In this document: positions 25,629-37,070 of the stretch, one piece after another
How the letters are laid out: each line of letters begins with the position of its first letter
How positions within the stretch are numbered: the first letter of the stretch is position 1
NCBI RefSeq assembly: GCF_933775445.1
Contig: NC_065876.1
Location: 17,918,001 to 17,982,000 of the forward strand
Source: Argentina anserina
Taxonomy: Eukaryota > Streptophyta > Magnoliopsida > Rosales > Rosaceae
DNA length: 64,000 nt
Direction of reading: 5' to 3'
Notes under the pieces: generated by a model
Told to the model about the DNA's origin: nothing
Database searches by the model: none
Seen by the model: only the letters and a program-made list of their open reading frames with translations
Position numbers and translations under genes: made by a program

Positions 25629-25637
25629 TAAATTTAG

Positions 25638-26129
25638 TGTGAATATCCATATATCACTTAAAGTCTAGAGGAATAATCTCATGTCCGATGTTTCGTAGTG
25701 AATTAATTAGCGACTAGTAAATTCCACATATCAAGTTTCACTTGCATTGCATTAATAGTGTGCAAGTCACGTATAGTGTTAGTTCTCGAACTCCACAAAT
25801 AACACTTGAGTAATTTGACTCTTCAGTGACTCACTCGGTCTTGTAGACACTGCTTTTCTTGATCGTACTCTTGAGATTTTTATTGTTGCCAATTATCTTT
25901 GAGACTGTTCAATTTCAATATGCTATCTTTCTTTTAAACTCTATTATTTTATAACATTTGAACTCATCCCGCTAAAATTAATAGCACTAGCCTTGACTCA
26001 TGTAAATTTTCATAGATTACACAATCACTTCAAATAAAATACAGTAGTTAATTTTTAATTTATGTACTTATCACTACCCATAATCTCTCCTGGTTTTTTA
26101 AATTTTTATTTAACTTTTCTTTTTGTAGT
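25638..26129. other. AT-rich spacer, nothing recognised
   Basis: No frame, RNA or terminal repeat seen. Confidence 0.5.
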
Positions 26130-28300
26130 TATCACAGGCTCACAGTCCCAAATTTCGAATAATAAAATTTCAAAATTCAAGGTGTGATAAACTCTAGAAT
26201 AATTCTGAAATACATAAGAGTTATTACAAATAACCAAGTATCAAGAACTGAGTTTGAAAGTATAACTCAGACGACTCAAATTACATTGCCAATGTTTACA
26301 ATTTGAAACAAAATGAAATGTAAAGTTCCCTCTTATCTCACTACAACTCGTCAGAAAAGCCACGAGTGAAAGGTCTTCGCCCTCTAGCTATCATGATGTC
26401 GTCACTGTCTCATACTTGTTGTCCCTCACCTGCAAGATCAACCACTACACCATAGATTGGTGCAACGGGTTGTATAAAAAAAACCCGGTAAACTCTAAAA
26501 GCTCATATGAGTAAACCAGAAACTAATGCATCACTATAACATACATTGCAAGTTATGATGTTACTACTAAAATAAACTTAAACAATAAGTAATGTAAGCC
26601 AAACAATGAAGAAATTGAGGAGAGTGAACGCTCTCATTTTCATCCTCGTATTCATAGGTTCACTAACTACTAAGTCCTCCCCATGCAATACCACACACCT
26701 ATTACACCTGTATGGATTCGCCAAAACCAATTCATCCCCCACACAAATTCACACCCTAACACACTTATATGGGTTCGTTAACACCAAATCATCCCCCATA
26801 CAAATTCACACCTAACGCGCTTGTATGGATTTGCCAACACCAAGCCATCCCCCATACAACTCCCAACATAATAGGGCTTCACTAAGCCTTACCAATAATC
26901 ATGTCAAGTCCTATGACCGATTCAACACCACCACTAAGGCACAAGTTGTAGACCTAACTTGCATTCAACCTAAAATCATCTACTTCCTTTACGAATAACA
27001 TGATCATTTGACAGTCACTTTTCTAACAATAATCAAACAATTCCAACTACCAACCCTAAAATTCTCACACCAATGGTACATAAACATAATATGATATTAT
27101 ATAGAAACTTATATATGAATATTATTATTACCATTTAATACACATATATATATATATTTACCAAGTTATATCAACAACTCTAACAATTAACCACAAATTT
27201 CCACAACAAGAACATGACCATATCACGATATAATATAGCATTGTATACATGTATATTCTTATTACCCTTAAACATACACATGCTTATGTCTATATTATAT
27301 CAATAACATGCATAATCCAATATCACAAAAACTTCACGACGTCAACATGAAAGTTGTAGATCATAAGGAGATAGATAAGTTTCATACATGCACTCAAACT
27401 TAGATCGGCCGGGAAGTCGCCAGAAATGCGGTAGCAACCGCACTCCTCAATGCCGCAACTGCGGCCTTAAGTTATCTTCAAGGTCGACGTAGAGAAACCC
27501 AAAGTGATGAGAGAAGTCCACTTGAGGCGGTCTTGAGCTACGGTTGCACCGGGAAGGCGGCATCGACGATGTAGCAACCTTGCGGCTGCAGTGGCATTGA
27601 GCATGACGGTCGGCGAGTCATGAGCCTTTGCCCAATCGAAGGAGAAAGGAGAGGAGCATCGAATGAGACCGGTGTGGCGCGTTTTGGTGGCTGGAAGAAG
27701 GAGTTAGACTAGCGAGGCCGCACGGCGTTGCAGTGGCGGCTAAGCGGTGAGGGGCGGTGCGCCACCACCCTAGGGTTGGAGAGGGTGGTCGTGTGGTTCT
27801 AACGGAACCAGTGGTGGCCGGATTAGTGGTCGGACGAGGGAGGGAGAAGTCGGTGAAGATTCGGCAAGTAGAAAGAGAGGGAGTAAGAGAGAGAAAGTCA
27901 GGGTTTTTTTTTTTGAAATTTCTGTTTTTTTTTCATATTAGGGTTTTTCCTTTCCTACCCTTTTTTAAACCATTTTAAAAATACCTCACATCATTTTTGA
28001 TTCGTAACTTTTTCATTCGACGTTCGATTTACGCGTGCCACATATCCAAAGACAATGATGTATCGACGAGCTCTACGACTTTCGTGAAAAAAGTTTTTAG
28101 AGATGGGCGGAAATTCAAAAGTCAACCCTTAAGCCCTTAAAGACTTAATCGTTTTTCAAGCTTTTAATCCTCGAAATCGATTTAACTTCAACAATGACTA
28201 AATCGAAAGTGTAGAATGGGATTACTTAAATCACCATTTAATAATTTTGGGGAAATTACTAGGAATGCAAATTGAAATTCGGGTTATTATAGTAGTTTAC
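26130..28300 (-). mobile_element. Unclassified non-coding repeat element, probably minus-strand retroelement derivative
   Basis: A block of distinct texture. It opens CCCAAATTTCGAATAATAAA and holds tandem-like copies of CTTGTATGGATTTGCCAAC with CAATTCATCCCCCA-type text at 26690-26870. It becomes GC-rich at 27410-27860 and closes GGGGAAATTACTAGGAATGC and AATTCGGGTTATTATAG. The stretch with TCGACGAGCTCTACGACTTTCGTG resembles a conserved leader-type sequence of large plant retroelement derivatives. No gag or pol motif is visible, and I could not confirm boundaries. Confidence 0.4.
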
Positions 28301-28987
28301 AATATTATTTCTCCCACATATTATTTTATCTGTTTCTTTTTTTGTCTCAAGCATGATTATTTAGAAACTTCAAAAATTTAGTAAAGCTGTTGACACGAAC
28401 TAAAGCCACGCTTCTCATTATAGAAGTGGAGATATAAATAGTTGGTGATTAAATGAATGATGCGTAGATTAACTTCCGGTAAACACTACGACCAAATGGT
28501 TTCGTTTTTCTTTGGTTTTTACTTTTTAAATGGAAACCAGCAGCTTGATAATTGGGCGTTTTGGCTTGTTCCCCAAAACCGTTTTTGGGGTGATATGCCC
28601 TCGTGGGTTGGCTAATTGCACGTGTGGGTTGCAGCCGGGCACACGTGAAGGGTAGCGAGATCTATGAAGATAGTGGGTCCCAGACTGCACAGAGTTGTTG
28701 GTTTAAGAGTGGAAAAGTTGCATTGGAAAAGAGAAAGACGATAATGCCCTTCTTCTGAGGGAAAAAAAAATGCCTCAGTTTCATTCCTCCTGCACGCTGC
28801 AACCGTGCGCCTTCGACGACCGGACCTTAGAGATAGATTAATTAATGGAACTCCATCATCATTGTAAAACCCCATCATGCATCGTGTGTGCCATTCTCAT
28901 TTTCATCTTATATTGTTTGAGTTTCCTTCTTTCAAAACAAAAATCACTTAAATTGTTTTCTTTCTTTTAAACAAAAATCACTTAAAA
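28301..28987. other. Intergenic, nothing recognised
   Basis: No coding or structural signal that I can support. Confidence 0.4.
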
Positions 28988-29286
28988 GAGCATCTCTAAC
29001 ATTATTGTTAATTTGATTTTTTTAACAATTTATCAAATTTTTAGGTAAAAGAGCTCTAGTAGAATTGCTAAATTTGATATTTGCTAAATCGAATTAATAA
29101 ATTTGTCAATTGCTCATCCATTGCTAAAGAAATAGCTAAATATACACATCTCACGTGTTAAATTACGATTTGGTAAAACATAACATGTAACAACTATTAC
29201 TGTAGTAATATTATTAAATCGATTACTAAAACCCAAAATTTTAGTTAAATTTAGCAATTTGATATATGTTATTGTTGGAGATGCTC
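28988..29286. mobile_element. MITE with GAGCATCTC termini, about 300 bp
   Basis: Left end GAGCATCTCTAACATTATTG, right end CAATAA-like to TTGTTGGAGATGCTC; the ends are inverted repeats over about 20 bp. AT-rich inside, no coding. The GAGCATCTCC type of end is common to PIF/Harbinger-like MITEs in plants. The flanking trinucleotides do not match exactly, so superfamily and borders are tentative. Confidence 0.65.
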
Positions 29287-29344
29287 TTATGAGACAAATC
29301 AAATTATATATTTTTACTAATTTAAAACAAACGAAAAATTAATT

Positions 29345-29750
29345 TGCATTACAATAAAATAAACATTTTCATTAACCGTGAAAAATATAGCTTAGGAGTT
29401 GGGAGCTCCGGTGGAACTTCATTGGGGCTGGAGGTGGCACTGGCCCTGCAAAATTTTGAAAATCCTGCTACATGTGCATTTGGCAATGATTTAATGAGCT
29501 TTGGTAAAATCTATGTTCTGGCCTCCCCCAAACTTAGATTGTAAGCAGCCCTAAAATTAAAAGATCTGAGATTTTATGTTTTCATTACGAAACGAGAAAA
29601 TAGTGAATGATCCTAGTCATAAGTCGAGAAATTACATTTGAAACTTAACAAAGAATAATAATACTTCATGTCTTACGAATTATGGTTATGGTTAATTATC
29701 TGCCACATAAAACTAGTGAAAGATCACTAGCATATATATATATATATATA
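29345..29750. other. AT-rich spacer with (AT)n microsatellite
   Basis: A run of alternating AT at about 29732-29753 directly abuts the next MITE. A small dyad CTAGTGAAAGATCACTAG lies at 29713-29730. No gene. Confidence 0.6.
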
Positions 29751-29752
29751 TA

Positions 29753-30183
29753 TGCTAGTGAACATCTCTTCTTGGCTACAAAGGTCCGCACTAATGTTTT
29801 AGTGCGGATTTCTATTTTCACTATTTTTCAATCAAATTTATTCATCTCCACCATCTAGTATCTTAATGTTGTGTAGATCATTTCTGTAAAATTTCAGCCA
29901 ATTTGGTAATCATTAAAGCCATCAAAATTGTGTTTTTCTATTAAAAATATGAACGGTTCACGTTTGAAAAAATTCACTCAGTCTATTTGTTTTTCGATTT
30001 TGAGGATCTTAACGATCACCAAATTGGCTGAAATGTTGCAGAAATGATCTAAACAATATTATCCAGATACTAGACGGTGGAGATGAGGAAATTCGATCAA
30101 AAAATGATAAAATAAAAAATAAAAATTCACACCAAAACCATTGGTACATACCTCCTTACCTAAGAAAAATCCTGCTAGTGAAC
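29753..30183. mobile_element. Foldback MITE, about 410 bp, with 11-bp flanking direct repeats
   Basis: Nearly the whole element (29764-30172) is one imperfect inverted repeat. The left arm AGATCATTTCTGTAAAATTT, then CAGCCAATTTGGTAATC, pairs with the right arm GATCACCAAATTGGCTGAAA, then TTGCAGAAATGATCT. CATCTCCACCATCTAGTATC pairs with GATACTAGACGGTGGAGATG. It is flanked by identical TGCTAGTGAAC at 29753-29763 and 30173-30183, close to the 9-11 bp duplications of Mutator-like transposition. Transcripts would fold into a long hairpin. Confidence 0.85.
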
Positions 30184-32030
30184 TATCATCACATGCTTAT
30201 TCTCTGCCGACACATTTTTACATTTTTGTTAAAAGGAAACACGCTTAACGTCAGAGGTTCAAGAGAATGAGCTCTAAGAATGCTTAATGTCAGACCTAAC
30301 TCCTTATACTAATTCGACTAAGCTTGATCATTAGATGTGATTTCAAATATGATATGTTGTAGCTCATTTTATTCCTTGTTTTTGCTTTGAACTGCAAATG
30401 GCATGGGTAAATGACTAGTCTATTATTTACCCACTTTGGACATAAAGAGCAGCCTTTGTTGAGAACGATCCACTACCAACTCATGACTTATCACAAATCT
30501 TTTCCTAATACAACAAAGAAACTTTTCCTGATACAACAAACAAAAACATCATTTACTAAGAGCCCACGTACAATAACAAGAAGAATTTAGCACAAACAGT
30601 AGTATTATCTATGCTTGGTTAGTTATACCATGAATTTTATATCTATAATTTGTTAAAAGTAGTTATGGTATCCAAATACTAGGATCGAACACATCGAATT
30701 CGAATCATCAACAACAATATCCCTCTCGTTTCTGCTTAACAAGATACATAACAACTAGCTAGGATTGTCACCAACATTTGGTTAGTTAATTTAACAGAAA
30801 ATTCGTTGGTACCGAACTAACTAAGCAATTTATTTATTGCCTCCATCTGCATTTAGTTATCAACAAGAACAATATATACCTTGTTTGCCTGTAATTTAGA
30901 TTATTCCGTTAGGCAAGTTTGTTCAGTTTGGTCGATCACCATCCATCTTAGTGCGACAATAATATTAGTTTAAATGTCCCTCTCCTACACCATGATCATT
31001 TTTGCCTATAATATTTCATGTCCCTTTTTTCTCTATATTCTGTGGGGGCGATAGGTGACCTTTAATTTGTTGCATGCATTGCATGGACATATATAATGTT
31101 AAAACTTTTGACCCCTAGGAGAGACCACGAGTCACAATTATACAGTTAACCAACTAAGTGGCCAACACAATTTTTCCTTTTCAATTGGCCAAGATAGCGA
31201 CCCCCATTTGAAAACAAAACCAAGTTCGTTAATTATATTCCATCGTCAAGCTCTATGTTAATGTATGGAAAGACTTTTAGGGAGTCTCTATCACAAACAC
31301 ACACGTGCATCAAAGTCGATCGTTGTTACTTCCGATCTCTAGTATAATCACTATAATGACATGCACCTAAACAAACTCGAATGCAGCCATGGTCATCAAA
31401 ATTAGTCGGTAAAAGAAGCACACGTCAAATTTAATTGAAGGACAGGCCTCAAACCCTGAGATTTTCATACTTTAGAGTCGAATTTTAATGGTTGGGCTCT
31501 TAAACCATAGTGTATACTGTACTTGGTTTTGGTTTATTACAACAAAAAAAGAAAGAAGAAGTTTGCACAACAAACAATAGCGCGTGCACTTTTATTTTAA
31601 AACATCTGAGATTGTTTTTTTATTGCTGAGTTTACATACAGGATACATGAATTCTCGAATCAACCTATCACAGCCAAACATAGTTACAAACTAGGATGCA
31701 TTGAATCGGGTGCGGGTACGTGAAAGCGGTTTTTTTTTTCTTCAAAAATTAAGAAAGCGGGTGCGTTTTGGAAGCGTCAGAATAATAAATATATATTATA
31801 TATATTTTTATTTTTTAATTATTTTATCCGATATTAAAATAACTGAATAACTATTAATAACTTCTTTTCTAAACCATAATTATCCTTGGTTATAACAATA
31901 TTAAAAGCTTCCTTTCAAAATTCAAACAAAAGAAGGTCTAGTATAGTGTGAAAGTGTTGGGCACGTGCAAGTCAAAGAGACATCACTGGATGAATTGAAT
32001 AAAAAAAAGGTTCGTATTCTCTCTGTCTCA
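30184..32030. other. Intergenic, nothing recognised
   Basis: AT-rich and without a supportable gene. Around 31690-31790 GGTGCGGGTACGTGAAAGCGG and GGAAGCG words begin to appear, as in the next block. Confidence 0.4.
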
Positions 32031-32159
32031 TCTAGATTTTCTTCATATCTCTCTCCAGCTCTTCCTCTTTTCTCTGACACATATTAGATCGATTGATGCT
32101 ATTTATCTTTAACCGCTTGAAGAAATTGAAAGAAAATGAGAAGACAAAAAGAGGCTCAA

Positions 32160-32340
32160 GACATTGATTGATGAAATAGAGGAAGGGAAGGAATCGAGCT
32201 TCCAATTTGGAAGCCAACGCTTCCGCCACGTTTCCAGTTCGGAAGCCAACGCTTCCACCGCGCTCCCAAACTCTACTTTTTTGGAATCGTGCTTCCATCG
32301 CGCTTCCGCTTCCGAAGCGAGAATCGGTCATAAAGGCAAG
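32160..32340. repeat. GCTTCC-rich short repeat cluster
   Basis: GCTTCC or GGAAGC recurs about ten times, including two copies of GGAAGCCAACGCTTCC, which is itself a dyad. Overlapping open frames on both strands look like by-products of this low-complexity composition. Possibly a subterminal repeat of a degraded DNA transposon. Confidence 0.55.
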
Positions 32341-34205
32341 CTTCCGTGCTATGTAGGTTACAAAGACATGCCCTTAGGCTCTGAGTCAGCAGCCTCCTGA
32401 GACTCTTATCAGATCCAGTAAGGGCTCTCAAACAAGAGAAAATACCCAATGGAAGACTTAAACTCTGATAAAATCAAAAGATCGATTATTCGAAAAACAA
32501 AAACGAGATGCTAAAACTCAAGTTCAAAAGGATGGATAGTAAAAAAATTAAAAAGCAAGAAAAAATGCGGGAAAACTAACATTACACAGAACCCTAATTA
32601 TCCACATCCGCTTGTTTGTTATACTCCTCTACACGTCAAAGTAGTGAATAGTTTTGAATTGACGTCAACTTGTATGCACCATAAAACAAAATTATGTTGG
32701 AATTAACAAATGAATTTTAAATTCGCAAGTCTGTTTTCTCAATTCTACAAGAAGTTTTGAAAATTACTAGAAAAAATTGAGAAAAGACAGTTTATTAATC
32801 TGAACGATAATTGTCAAGCAGCTGTTCGAGCTAGGAAAACGGATCCCCATCAGAGAACAATCAGCAAGCCCCGGTGTCGAACCCTAGATGGTTTGACCCT
32901 TCGTTCTCTGTTGTTGCTCGCGTGCCAGTACCTTTGAGTTAGGTACAACTCTTGCTTTGTTTGATGATGATTGTGCTCCACGTACTGTCTTCTTCTCAAA
33001 CGATTGCTCCGCAGTTGCTGATAAACCACTGAAGTTCGAATGACCTATACACAACCGGAGTTGCTAGGTACCTTTCACTCCACCTCAAGTAGATGGCCGA
33101 TCTTACTTTTGACCGCTTGGGGAAAAGCAGAGCTTATACTGTGTCGTTAATAGCAGGACTCTCTCGCGAATGAGATTTGCTGACTAGTGCAGACTTTGTT
33201 TTTTGCTAGAAGCTAGGCTAGCGACTCGATGGACTTGACTCGAATTGCCGAAGTTAACCGGACTTGTTGCTACATGCAGCGCGCGGCGTGCATCTGGGTA
33301 GCTCCGCTCTGATGGGAGACTTGGTTGCCGAAGCGAATCAGACTTTTACTCCGTGGGGAGATTTTGACTATGTGGTTGCGCGATAGTTTGTTTGACGTTG
33401 CGTGTGTTATTCTGTGCATTCAACCTCCTTATATAGAGAACACAACTTGTTCTTTCTTGCGAATCAAGTCTTGAGAACCTCCTAGTTGATTTAGATTTAC
33501 CTTCTTTAATCAACTCAGATTCTATACGGCGATAGTCCCCTAAATCTATGCCAATACGGCAGGTAATCTTGCTCTGTGATATATTTTCCCCAAATAACCG
33601 GTCCACGAGCCTAAATAGTATAGATAATACCGAAGTATTATTTTAGGTCCAAACATCAGCCACAAGAGGTTACTATCAAGAGTGGAGTTAGGATTTCATA
33701 ATAGATTGAGCTAGAAAAAAACATTTATGATTATTTATGGGCTATATATAGAAAATTGAGGTATGATAATATTTAGTTAGAAAAATAATTTTTTAGTAAT
33801 TTGAGATGAGTTACAACCCACTGTAGCTTGTGTGTAGCTACGCCCTTAACTACTATTATTTAGTTGAATCTAAAATTGCTCAAGTTTGTCTTCCATCGCT
33901 TGTAAACCAAGATATCTTGGTGAGTTATGCTTGTAATATAACCTTCTTTCGTTACTGAATTTGACGCCCCATGTTATTTAAAAATGTTATGGCAACAGAT
34001 GAAATTTCTTGTAATGTAAATATCAAGCTTTTATAATATTCTCATATTAGATCCATTTCGTCATTTATGGATTTATCATAAGTATACGTGTGATTGCGTT
34101 TAGTTTTTTTTGCTAATTGGTGCGGTTGTCAGCTCGGAGGACTTCACTCTTTGGTACATGTACTATCCAAATTATTTTGCTAATTTGGAAACGCAGAAAA
34201 CCTTA
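32341..34205. other. Repeat-like intergenic DNA, unclassified
   Basis: The part at 32840-33660 is richer in GC than its surroundings and has an open minus-strand frame of 86 codons (33346-33606) with no recognisable domain. No paired ends found. Confidence 0.35.
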
Positions 34206-34688
34206 GAGCATTTCTAACAGTTTCTCCATATTTTCTCTAAAATAGAGAAGAAAATTTTAAAATCTCCAAAAAATTTATGCTCTAACTCCAACAACTTCTT
34301 TATTTTGCATATTTTTACATTTATTACTTTAATTAAATATTATATTTTCTTATTTATCATAATCATAATATTATTAATATATTTCATAATTTCATATTGT
34401 TGACTTAAAATATTTATTATAGATTTTTTATTGGTTGTAATTTAAGTTTGAGTTGTTGAAGAAAGTGCAATCGTTTAATATTTGGTTATGCAAATTTTTA
34501 ACAAATGCTGTAAATTTGGAGAATCAACTATTTTATTTCATCAATTTCTCTATTTTAAAGAATGTGATAAAGAAGTTGTTGGAGTGAAAAGAAGCTGTTA
34601 GAGTGAAAATAAGCTGTTAGAGTGAAAATGAGCATTTTTCTCCAAATTTTCATTTTTCTCTAAATTATATAATTTATTGGAGATGCTC
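34206..34688. mobile_element. MITE with GAGCATYTC termini, about 480 bp
   Basis: Starts GAGCATTTCTAACAGTTTCTCC and ends TTGGAGATGCTC; the inverted similarity extends inward (CTCCAACAACTTCTTTATT against AATAAGCTGTTAGAGTG-type text). The internal GTTAGAGTGAAAA is repeated three times at 34575-34630. Flanking TTA and TCA differ by one base, so a PIF/Harbinger TWA-type duplication is possible but not proven. Confidence 0.6.
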
Positions 34689-34989
34689 TCATGCTCACTA
34701 TAGATAGTATGCAGCATTTCTTTGTTGAGAGAAAAGATAGTTTGTAGCATAGTATTCCATGGAGTGAAACCGACATACATAGTTCAAAATGGCAGCACAA
34801 TATAATTGAATAACAAGTAGGAATTGAAATTGAAATTAAAACTGAACTGTACAAAATCAAATCAGAGGATTATAATATTACGGTGGAGAGTAAACAAATA
34901 AACAAGTGAAATTCAGTTATGAAAAACTAAGAATGGATTGACAGATGGTGGGGGGTTTGATGCGCATCAAAGTAAGACTCTCTGTTCCT

Positions 34990-35521
34990 CAGAAAAATTT
35001 CCGTTATTTGAAATGGACAAACAGATTCCGGTTTTCCTCATAAACCGAGGGAGAATGAGGACAAGCTCTTCACTAAGAACAAAGACCAACCCCAAAGCAA
35101 AGCAAATGTTTTGTTTTCAAGTCCCCACACCACCTTCATCACCCACACGAGTGCGCCTCTATTCTTGAGTCCCCTCTTTTCACATTTTTCTATAAGATAC
35201 CCTTCCTCCTAGCTCACATTTTGATGACCTCTTTCTTCTCCATCTTTGCTCATTTTAGATTTCTTGCTCATTTTATCTTCCATCTCTCACTTCCTTCCTC
35301 TGCCTGAACAAAACCCTTTAAGCTCTTTCTGGGGTTCTGTGTAGTTTGCTAGTTAGCTAGCAGAAAAACCAACACCCCCTAGCTTGTTTATTGTTGCCAT
35401 TGTGATCTGGTTGTGTCTGCAAGTATACCCAGTTTATAGTTGTTTTTTCTGACCCATCTTACTTGTTCATGTTGGTTTTTGGGGGGTTTGGTTTTTCTGG
35501 TGTGAGTGCGTGTGTGAACTA
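34990..35521 (+). promoter_or_regulatory. MYB copy B promoter and leader
   Basis: Aligns over about 500 bp with the copy A leader. A TATAAG box (TTTTCTATAAGATACCC, about 35186-35196) is shared by both copies and is the best promoter candidate, giving a leader of about 300 nt. Similarity to copy A begins near 35005 with AATGGACAAACAGATTC. Confidence 0.6.
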
Positions 35522-35522
35522 A
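35469..35522 (+). other. Upstream ORF ending on the MYB copy B start codon (TAATG)
   Basis: ATG 35469 opens 17 codons (MLVFGGFGFSGVSACVN). Its TAA stop (35520-35522) shares its last A with the main ATG (35522-35524). A TAATG overlap could permit termination-reinitiation. If the leader is spliced, the uORF may not exist. Confidence 0.65.
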
Positions 35523-36724
35523 TGGATCCTCAAGAACAACCCCAGATGAGGACGGACTCTAGTTATTGTCAAGATTTGAACTTTACTCCATTTCATCTGT
35601 GTCTCTCAAACACCACCTTTGGAGTTGTGACTAACTCTGAAATGGGTTATGGTGTTCATGACAGAAAGAGAAAGAGCACCATGCCTCTTAGTCTTGCTGG
35701 AAACGGATTTGATCATGATGACAAAGCTAAGGTTTTTGTTAGAGGCCATTGGAGGCCAGCTGAAGACTCGAAGCTAGTGGAACTTGTGGCCCAGTTTGGT
35801 CCTCAAAGCTGGAACTTGATTGCTGAGCAGTTTGATGGCAGATCAGGTATTAGCAATAATCAAACTAGTTTCAAGTTAAAGCTACAGTTTTTGTTTTAAT
35901 TTTTGGAAAATGGAACTGTATGCTGATTTGAGAATAATTGTGTTCTGTAGGGAAAAGCTGCAGACTGAGATGGTTTAACCAGCTTGATCCAAGGATCAAC
36001 AGAAGGGCTTTCAGTGAGGAAGAAGAAGAGAAGCTTTTATCTGCTCATAAGGTTTATGGCAACAAATGGGCCATGATTGCGAGGCTCTTCCCTGGAAGGA
36101 CTGATAATGCTGTCAAGAACCATTGGCATGTCGTCATGGCTAGAAAGCACAGAGATCAATTTTCCAGTGATCATAAGAGAAGAAGACCCTACAATAATTC
36201 CCCTCAAGCTACTAGTAATCCTCATCGTGATTATGATCGAGAAGATGGAACTAAGAATAATGCCTCAAGTGATCGTTCAACGATCTCAATCAACACCAGT
36301 AGTGAAGAATCTGGCTCTGCAGCCTCTGCCTCAATATGTACTACTAATCTTTCTCTCACTCCCTCAAACAGACCACTGCTTCCCATCTCTTTCAGTATCA
36401 TGAATCCAAATCAGCAACGCAAAACCTTTAGATCCCAACTGGGTACGTTTCTTTTACAACTCCCTTTCGATTGTTCTTTGTTTTAATAAGAAATTCGCTA
36501 CTTATTGTATATTTGTAGTTGCAGACTACGGCAGGATCAAGGGCAATGGGACTGGTCAGTCATCAGATTCAAACTCAGAAATCTCTGGAGATGAATCTCT
36601 TCTCACCACCTATAGGAGCAACAACAATAATGTTTCTTCCATCAACTCCATGTCTGGAGAAGATCAAGATGACAAGATGAGTGTGATGCCATTCATCGAT
36701 TTTCTTGGAGTAGGCCCTACCTAA
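35522..36724 (+). CDS. R2R3-MYB transcription factor, subgroup 21-like, copy B, 340 aa
   Basis: Nuclear DNA-binding regulator, close paralogue of the minus-strand MYB at 16469-17723. Exons 35522-35846, 35951-36442, 36519-36724 (1023 nt), with intron positions and phases identical to copy A. R2 starts about residue 73 ([16 protein letters not shown]), R3 about 125 ([33 protein letters not shown]), followed by [12 protein letters not shown] and KRRRP. The tail is S/N-rich and ends [12 protein letters not shown]. The start ATGGATCCTC (MDPQEQPQM) is eight codons upstream of the methionine that aligns with the start of copy A. No disruptions. DNA contacts and orthology to particular LOF/MYB56-type genes are inferred from the R3 region. 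Confidence 0.94.
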
Positions 36725-37070
36725 AACAAAGGAATCTGGAAAAATGTGCAGGAAAGAGCTCAAATGAATTAAAACACCACCAGTCCACCATGGTTTTTGT
36801 GTGATGCAGAAAAACTGGGGTGCCATCTCTACAGTCTTGGAAGCACAGTGAGTTCCATTGTAAGGCAAGAGAGAAGAAATCTAGTAGTATATTAGAGCTA
36901 GCTATGCTACTTGGTTGAAAATGAATAGGAGAAATCTAGAAAGAACTGTATGAGTGAGAAGTAGTCATGAGGTAGAAAATAATTCTGGAAACGGTTTTTG
37001 GAATTTTGCAATTCAACAGTCAGTGATGAGGTGCTTCTCATAAAGACATAAACCAGAACAATTTGCCAAG
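36725..37070 (+). other. MYB copy B 3' region, conserved with copy A
   Basis: Shares ACACCACCA, CCATGGTTTTTGTGTGATGC and CGGTTTTTGGAATTTTGCAA with the region downstream of copy A. Similarity fades near 37070, which sets one edge of the duplicated block. Confidence 0.75.

Larger units (their letters stand above)
21171..25637 (+). mobile_element. Mutator-like element (MULE), 4.45 kb, with 9-bp target duplication
   Basis: The element runs 21180-25628 and is flanked by perfect 9-bp direct repeats TAAATTTAG (21171-21179 and 25629-25637), the Mutator target-site length. Terminal inverted repeats of about 190 bp (21180-21371 and about 25436-25628) share GTGTCCCTATTGTTTG, GAGTGACGTAATCAT and GAGGGCCCACTTTACAGTC, with roughly 85-90 percent identity by eye. 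Inside is a decayed plant MuDR-type transposase gene. The TSD is itself nearly palindromic, which at first makes the inverted repeats look longer than they are. Confidence 0.95.

Noticed and set aside
21171..25637. MULE inverted repeats beginning at TAAATTTAGG
   Set aside because: TAAATTTA is palindromic, so it mimics TIR sequence. The 9-bp direct repeat TAAATTTAG fits a target duplication and places the true ends at GG...CC.
32032..32400. Opposed frames across the GCTTCC cluster
   Set aside because: They arise from the short repeat and read open in both directions.
35510..35521. MYB copy B start at 35510
   Set aside because: It would be a GTG start; the ATG at 35522 is the natural start.
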